Source: Nageia nagi (taxonomy: Eukaryota; Pinophyta). From it: DNA of 64,000 bases. Location of the stretch: contig JBITNC010000001.1 of the NCBI GenBank assembly GCA_050084985.1, positions 45,136,001-45,200,000 on the forward strand, given 5' to 3'. The notes beneath the pieces were generated by a model. It did not search any database and had not been told where the DNA came from. It saw only the letters and a program-made list of their open reading frames with translations. Below are positions 57,101 through 64,000 of this stretch, in pieces; position 1 is the first letter of the stretch; each line of letters opens with the position of its first letter. The translations under genes were made by a program, and so were the position numbers.

Positions 57101-58750
57101 TAACATCTGAAGCCAAACATTAAAGATTCTTTCAACCCTTGACCTTTCTAGTGACCATAGTTGAGGGTTTTAAAAAAATTCAAACAACAAAAATAAAGCT
57201 AAAAATAAAATTCCAAATGGATAAAAATATTCTAAATACAAAAATAAGCATTTCTATGGTTTTTTATTTTCTAGATTAATGGTAAAAATGGTATTATAAG
57301 TAAAAATTCAAAAAGAGAGTTTTAAAAAAACCCTACCTCCCCCTATATTGGCCTCATCTGGATAGTTGGTCATCTCCTTCAAGGTATGCTAGCCCACAAT
57401 CATGAACAAAAGCTAAAATAGTGGTCAAAAGATAAAAGAGCATAAGAGAGAAAGTGAAAAATCTCTAACCACTAAAAAGATAAATGAGAAAATGATAGGT
57501 GGTATTTTATTTTTATTCCCTCCATACTTTAAAATTATGGTGAATAATATTGGACACTAGTGATCATTTGGGGTCACGAACAATTGACCAAAATGCCAAT
57601 TATTCCTTCAAAGTTAAAATACAAAATTTTACAATCAAAAATCCATTTGCCCTTACTTCTAGCAATAATTAAAAGACAATTTATAGTGTGTAAACTTTGT
57701 AAAAAAAATAAAAAAACTTTTATCCCAAAATTTATTTTCCCTTCTTTTAAGGTTATCTAATATATATATAACCCTCTTTCTACGAATAGAAAATGAGGTC
57801 GAAGGTATAATGTGTTTCCTTCTATCAGAATATGATAAATCTACACTAAACAAGCCTTTGGGTTAGAAAATCACTCAAGATGATGTGAATAAAAGATATT
57901 GAGCTTCTCAAGGTATTTCAAACTTTGAAATTTAAATTGAACATGATTTTAAAAAAGATTAATCTTTTTTGCAAGATTACCATGAAACCTTGATGTCGAG
58001 ATAAAAGGTAGTACTAACAAAATAAAACCTATATACACAAAAATAAGTTTAATGATGCATACTCACTTTGGTATGTAGATATGAAAAAATTCTCATCACA
58101 TAACTACCATAACAAGCATATAGTATAGCCAATCAATACAAGTGATGTTTTGGTATATATTCATATTATTTTTAAAACACATCAAGAGTAAAAGATAGAA
58201 CAATTTACAATCATGATTTAATCAATCGAGATTGACTTACTCAAGAAACTAAGTTAATTTTAAACATCGACCTCAAATTCAAATTTCAAAGTCAAGAACT
58301 CACATATATCTATCTCTATTTTTGAATTATCACTCTCTTCTAATAGTTGGTGTTTATCGGTATAGTATAACCTCAAAGGGTTTGGTCTGATCGAGTTCTC
58401 CACTACCCGCAATGGTAGGTTCCTTGAGAGAGCAAAAGGTGGTGGGGAGGCACTCTTATTGGTTTTTTTCTCAATTTGAATTATAGGTTGGTTCCTAACT
58501 ACTATGAAGGTTTAAAGTAATAGGAAAGAGATAAAAAGGTAAAGATTTAGAGGAAAAAGATAAGCAAATTGAATTAAAACTTAAAACAAAAAATGTACAA
58601 CCAAGTATTATAGCATAGGTAGCAATTCATAGCCAAGATCAAGAATAGCAAGCTATCTTACCCCTTGGGTCTCACAATCTCAATACATAGCCACAATTTT
58701 AAGAAAAACATCTCACACATAACATTCACAAGAGAAAAAAAATAACTACT
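57101..58750 (+). other. Tat-2 3' UTR region
   Basis: Upstream of the antisense gene and downstream of the sense genes. 57890-58290 matches the tandem unit of Tat-1 at 20890-21250, and 58650-58740 (TACCCCTTGGGTCTC, AACATCTCACACAT) matches 21460-21520 there. No polypurine tract or LTR is reached. 57560-57760 is an open stretch without known text. Confidence 0.55.
57761..57770 (-). promoter_or_regulatory. Candidate TATA box for the antisense gene
   Basis: Minus-strand GGGTTATATATATATTAG about 690 bp upstream of the antisense start. It is the best TATA-like run in 57100-58000. A role is inference; the region is AT-rich and such runs occur by chance. Confidence 0.25.
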
Positions 58751-59870
58751 TGTTACAAGAGAGCAAAGCATTGTTTGTTTGTATTATCATATGTGAAAGT
58801 ATCTTACAAATATGGATAAATTTACTAAAATGTTTGACCTTTTAATTTCCAATAGTTTACCATTTATACATTTTCTCCCTTGTTGGATGGTTGTATTTAA
58901 TTAATATACATAATTACTCATCTTGAATGAAGTAATCGAAGAAAACCTATTCATAATAAATACTAAAACTGTATTAGATTACACCATGAATAAGTACCAA
59001 CAACATGACTATCTAGGAATTTACAATTTCTAAATAGTCATGTCCATAGAGCCATAATCCTTCTAACATGTCATTGACTACTCCTTCTTTAGCCTAGTAA
59101 TTGATTGAATATGGTACTATAGCTGATTTACTAAGTACTTATCTATAACTTGATAGGTACAATCTGTTACTATGCTCTATCAACAACTATCTACTTCTCT
59201 GCAACTATTGATGATCCATATTGTAGATGTGAATGAATGGAGTAATCGAGTTTTGTGATCAATATATCAACTTAATTTGCAAAGAAATACCACTATTATG
59301 TGAAAATGAGTTGGATTTGACACATTAATAGGGTCTTAGGGGTCAAAAACTTAAGATCAAGTGGACCTAGGTGTTAGTTCTTACCCATTACTCTTACTTT
59401 AGTTTGGCGGGTTCTATTTTCTTTCTTCAGATTTGTTTATGATCTAGATTTCTATGACCCATTTATTTTAGCTAAAAATTATGAAATCATAGCTCAAAAT
59501 TGATGGGATTTATTTTTTATCTTTATGAATCATCACTCATCATTACTTATTCTAAGACCTACTAATTTTAGCCATAAATTATGATGTCATCGCTCAAAAT
59601 TGGTGGGCTCTATTTGATAGCTTAGACTTGTATTTACAATAACTCCTAGACACTTTGTATTTTACAACAACTCCTAGACACTTTGTATTTACACAATTCC
59701 TAGAAGTTTGTATTTAACAACTCTTAAACACTTTGTATTTACATAACTCTTGAACACTTTGTATTTACATAACTCACGAACACTTTGTATTTACACAACT
59801 CCTAGAAACTTTGTATTTACACAACTCTTGGATAATTTGATAGGAAATTTACAAGGAAAAATATCTAACA
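58751..59870. repeat. LTR-like segment at the Tat-2 / unit B junction
   Basis: Begins TGTTACAAGAG just where Tat-2 similarity stops and could end ATATCTAACA, giving TGTTA...TAACA ends 1120 bp apart. The flanks CTACT and CAAAT do not match, and no primer site or purine tract is seen beside it. It may be one LTR of a larger element whose partner lies outside the window. Confidence 0.3.
59631..59839. repeat. 26-bp minisatellite, 8 units
   Basis: Eight head-to-tail units of TATTTACACAACTCCTAGAC plus ACTTTG, 25-28 bp each with a few substitutions. It may be a U3 array of the LTR-like segment. Confidence 0.92.
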
Positions 59871-62800
59871 CAAATACTTGCATAAATAATAGCTAGATTA
59901 TATACATAATAACTGGCTATTAATAACACCTAGAATCTTCAGATTAAGGGCTTATAGAAGATTCAAATTTCATGTTAAAGGGGATAGAATTGGAATGGAA
60001 ATAAATTGTGAAAAGAATGAAAGAATAAAATAATGATAGTGTATTACCCCAAATTAGAGTTAAATTATGAAGGAATACAATCTTTTGGCAGCTCTTAGGG
60101 TCTCTATCTACTAGAAAATAGTATCCACTACTTGTTGCTTCTAGTAGCCTGTTTAGATGTAGATTTGGTAGGAGTCTCAGGTGGTGGAATCAGGTTTACT
60201 AGGAGGAATGGGTGTATCTTCTTATTTAAATCCTTAACATCTTGATAGTCAACTTGTGATAGAACATGGGATAATTTAATCTTTACAGCATCTACTCTAA
60301 AGCCTGTTAGAACATTCTCTAGCCTCCCAACGTGTAGGAACCTTGTGATTGCCTTTTGAGTGAGGTCATTTATTTGTTGTAAATTTGAGATTTGCTTCTC
60401 AAAAAAGGATTTCTCAAAGAATTGAATGTTATTGGCTACCCAACTAGTAGCACTACCCTATACATTCTATTCTTTCCATAATTTAGGAGCTTTCATCTCA
60501 ATCAAAGAATTAAAGAATTTATTAATAAATCCTAGCTCTATTATGAGCTGATGTTTACCAATTTCCATGTTGAACACCAAATTTTGGAGTTCACATATAT
60601 CTTCTATCCTTCTCAAATACAATTATCTTGGTTTGGGATTTAATGGATGCTATATCATTCTCAATTATGACTCTTAACTAACTTTGCATTTTCTCTAAAA
60701 TTAACCTCGGTATATCTAGAGCTAATCGATGAGAGGTGATCTATGTGTTGAACTACTTAATTTCTTATAGTGCATGTTCCTTTAACAAATGCAAGTGTGA
60801 TAATGTCACCATTCTATCTCTGACTTGCTCTATAAGGATTTTCTAAAGCTTTTTATGAGTAGCAATAATTGTGAATTATCATCTAAATAATACTTTGTTA
60901 GCTGCTATGATAGTTTGTAACATAGCCTCAACTTGCTTGATCTTTTGAGCCTCTATGATTGCAACCTAAGCTTTAAGATCTTGTATTGTTTGATTTGAAC
61001 CATCTAACTTAGCCTTTATTGTTGTCAAGCTCTTCTTAAATTCTAACTTCTTCTTATCAAGCTTTACAATCAAGTCTTTATTTTTGTTTTGCAACCTAGC
61101 CATTATTTTTTTTAAGAGAGCAGTCTTTCTTATACTGATCTATTTTTTTATTTAATTTCTATATTTTAGTCTCCATTTCCTAAAGAATTTTACCAGTCAC
61201 CATTGAAGTATTTACAAGGAATCTAGATTGGTTAATTATCGAAGCACTATGCATACTTACATTAATTATTATCATTGGAGCAGTATCCAATTATCCTTCT
61301 TTGAAAGGTATCTATTTATCTTAATTCTCATGTCTCTATTACTTTACTCAAAATTCTTGACTATTTCTCAGGAGCATAGGAGGCTTATTAACAAAAGTTG
61401 CCTAATCAATGGACTCTAAAATTTGAGTATAAAAAAGTACATTTAATCTCCTCTATGAGGTTGTAGAAATTAAAGAATGGGGAGGAGTAATTACACCTGA
61501 GATAGATGTGATGACCTATTGTGTAGGTTTTGACTACTTTGGAGGTGTAGAATCTTGAATTTGTATTTCTTTTTATTCCTTCTCCATGACCTTATCATCA
61601 TCATCTTTATCCATTATGTTGGAGTCTTTTTCTCTCCTAGATTCATCATCATCATCATTACCATCACTGCCTTTCCACCTCCAAGTGCAACTATTACAGA
61701 TCTACTAGCTTCAAGTACATTCCCCCCACCTTGTTGAACTTACATGAGTACCAGTATCTATGTTCTAAGGTTCTTGCAGATCCTTTGTATCAAAAATTTC
61801 TATCTCTTTTATCATAACTCCTAAATTTTCTTCTATGTTTTTTTAGAGGTGGAGGCATAGTCCTTTGTGATCTTGGTTGAATGGTGTAGGGCTTCTTTAA
61901 TAGTTTTTTCTCCTCTAGGGTTTCTTTTTCTAAGCAAGGGTCTAAATTCTCTTTCTCTTTTTTGAAGAAGACTCCTTGGATGTGGTAGTAGTATCTAAGG
62001 GATTCTATTCTCCCTTTTTTCTAGGCTCTATTGAGCTAGATGGTTGTCCAACCTCTACTTGCCTCACTTCTATAATTGATATTCCTTGAAAATTAGGAGG
62101 AAGAGATTGACCTAATTTTGGTAGAGGATCCTTGGTATATTTAGCATCCCAAAACCTATCATATCTAAATTTATCAAATAATTTTCTCTCAATGTGATGA
62201 ATCATTGTTGTATATTCAAATCTAAATTTTGTGAAATAATAGATTTTATTGAGGCCCCACCCTAAACCTGTTAATTGGGTAAAGACTTCTAGGTTGAGGG
62301 AAAAATCTTATCATTTACTTTCCTAGTTCCTATATTTCTTTATCCCCTCAAGGGTAATCCAAGCCTTGTTTAGGGGTGTAAGTTCCCATTTAAGGTACAT
62401 TTTTGCTTCTTACTTAGTTTTATTTACAAAGTATTTCACATGAGGCCTATACTCATGGGTAAATGCTAAACATTTCTTGTTTGACCTTATTATTTTTGTC
62501 ATTTCATTTGAAGGGTCATACATCTATGAGCTTCCACCATATCTAATTTGAAATTCTATATAAGGAATTTTTCTTGCTATCTTTACAATCTACTTATAAA
62601 AGAGTGAAATTTTCAATAGAAGCCAATATATCTACAATAGATTTAAAACTACCCCCATACCCATACTTGGCCTCTATGGCACAAATTTGCCTTCCCATTT
62701 CTATGGAATATAGTTGAGAGGTTACATATTTAGGTAAGAAAAAGGACTTTTCAAAATACCCATATCTCATAATCATGGTATGATCTTTAATAAAGTACTA

Positions 62801-64000
62801 ATCATTAAATTTGTTTCCTCCTTGTAGCTCCCACATTACACTTTTATGCAGTCTGTTAGCGATTCTTTCGATCAAAATTTGCACTATTATTGCATAGAAT
62901 CTATCCATGAACTCATAATATGATATATGTAACTTACTCAAAATTAGTACTATCAATTCAATTGGTATATTCTAGCATTAGGATTCACCAATCGAATTGG
63001 AAACCTTACCTCTACAAGTTTATCAAGATTTTGATGGGCCAAGAGCCACTAAAGATATAAACAATGTCTAAAGTTTGATTTTTCAATTTTAAATAGACAT
63101 CTCTTTATTTCATTAGAAATAAAAGTTGGGAATCATAGTATACGTGAGCCTCTATAATATTATAAGCCATACATACCATGGCTTCATCTGCTTCAATCTA
63201 GGTTTTCTTTCCTAGAATAATTGCCAATGCTGCAACACTTCTCTATCCCTCTTCTTTTCAAATAGGGCTATCTTATAGCTTGGATAGAGTTGTCTTACTT
63301 TATTCCCTAGTATCTCTCATCAATTTTGTTTATCATCTCATCTTTATTACCATAGAAGTCATTCTTCTCTCTTTTTAAATTGATTTATTTTTTCACATGG
63401 AAGGTCTAGTCACTGGGATAGCAAACACTTGGAGAATAGAGTCAGGGAGTGGTCCAGCATCACTTCAAATTTCAACTTTAACTCATCTCCCTCCTCTTAG
63501 TACTTGAACATTTCTATCTAATAACTTTTTTGGTTATGCCTATGTGCGATTAAATACAATAGCTTAGAGCATGTGAATGATTCATAGGGCATATAATAAG
63601 CTAGGCCCTAGTTGATCATGAAATATCTCTTTGAGTATGCTAATGATTTCTCTTTTTTGATAACTTTAGGTGTCATGTGTTTAAAAGGATGTGATTGGGG
63701 TTGACCCTCTATGTAACTATGTGATTCATTACCCCCATCTTAGTCTAGTTCACTCTTGGAGTATTCTCAAGATATTCTTCATGTATGGCTATTAGGTCAG
63801 TATCCACTTGCTCTATTTCAGTTATAGATGAAGATTGGGAAGTCATCATGGTGTTAGCATCTTCTTAGAACCTTTGGTTTGCATTTGAGACTATAATCAC
63901 ACTATGTAAGGTCTTGCAAACTCTCTATCTCCTTGCTCTACTCAAATCTATAATCTATAAGCTTTGGAAACTCTAGAATTTGGTATGCTAAAAAATGGCT
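59871..64000 (-). pseudogene. Unrecognised coiled-coil-rich minus-strand pseudogene (unit B)
   Basis: Runs off the window. The minus strand from 63950 reads, in pieces, GLAYYMPYESFTCSKLLYLI, YEFMDRFYAII, 62776-62594 (MIMRYGYFEKSFFLPKYVTS, QLYSIEMGRQICAIEAKYGY), 62205-62005 (IERKLFDKFRYDRFWDAKYT, then a Ser/Pro/Glu tail), and from about 61200 to 60900 a Lys-rich coiled coil (ARLQNKNKDLIVKLDKKKLE). The last part near 60430-60090 reads VGRLENVLTGFRVDAVKIKL and ends Pro/Ser-rich. Its outline is like unit A; FEKSFFLPKYVTS here and FSRKSYVLPYYIS of unit A near 25750 may be the same motif. No known enzyme motif. The + strand stretches at 61228 and 61555 are shadows. Confidence 0.4.

Larger units (their letters stand above)
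34522..58750 (+). mobile_element. Tat-2: second Tat-like Ty3/gypsy copy
   Basis: Starts with a 5' LTR at 34522 inside the minus-strand gypsy RT. It follows the same domain order as Tat-1 through the antisense PMD frame and the 3' UTR to about 58750, where similarity stops without a polypurine tract or 3' LTR. Another sequence (unit B with LTR-like start) abuts there, so the end is either displaced beyond the window or lost. A SMART/TRIM element and a 5.7-kb insertion lie inside. Without the 5.7-kb piece the visible part is about 18.5 kb, very large for an LTR retrotransposon but within the range known for Tat/Ogre. Confidence 0.82.

Noticed and set aside
58380-58470. GC-richer stretch (CTACCCGCAATGGTAGGTTCC) as a gene fragment
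   Set aside because: No frame or RNA structure can be supported; it lies in Tat-2 3' UTR sequence.
1-64000. CRISPR array, bacterial operon, or viral genome
   Set aside because: No regularly spaced identical repeats with unique spacers, no ribosome binding sites or compact gene layout; repeats found are tandem or LTR.

Overview
This window looks like AT-rich intergenic chromosome from a large, repeat-laden plant nuclear genome. Plant hallmarks are Ty3/gypsy elements of the Tat type, Ty1/copia elements, initiator-tRNA-Met primer sites and a plant mobile domain (PMD) reading frame. The deep decay and nested insertions resemble gymnosperm-like slow-turnover genomes, but the species is inferred, not shown. 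I see no intact host protein gene, rRNA, tRNA or CRISPR. Nearly every coding trace is a broken retrotransposon gene, and many stops fall where the other copy has a Gln codon (CAA/CAG to TAA/TAG).

Layout. (1) 1-22961: a giant Tat-like Ty3/gypsy element (Tat-1, + strand), 5' end outside the window. Its order is gag, protease, G-patch-like segment, RT, RNase H, second RNase H, integrase, an extra sense gene in three blocks, an antisense frame, a repeat-rich 3' UTR, polypurine tract and 3' LTR. It carries a solo LTR (2557-3078), a complete Ty1/copia (4269-12123, minus, exact 5-bp target duplication ACATT) and a solo LTR in the antisense frame (about 19458-20121). (2) 22962-26974 and 31563-about 32330: an unrecognised minus-strand, coiled-coil-rich pseudogene split by a young element at 26975-31562. 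That element has two LTRs of about 1067 bp, a Met-tRNA primer site and a polypurine tract, but only gag and protease. (3) About 32330-34521: minus-strand gypsy pol, cut by the next element. (4) 34522-about 58750: a second Tat-like copy (Tat-2) with its 5' LTR, all pol domains, the extra sense gene and the best copy of the antisense PMD frame. Its 5' LTR holds a 266-bp SMART/TRIM element with exact GGATA duplications, and its extra gene is split by a 5.7-kb insertion (45691-51384). (5) About 58750-64000: LTR-like sequence with a 26-bp minisatellite, then another unrecognised minus-strand, coiled-coil-rich pseudogene.

The most interesting point is the shared 3' cargo of the two Tat copies. Between integrase and the 3' LTR both keep a sense gene of three protein-similar blocks, with intron-like AT-rich gaps, facing an antisense PMD gene. 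Comparing the copies recovers protein signal that neither shows alone.
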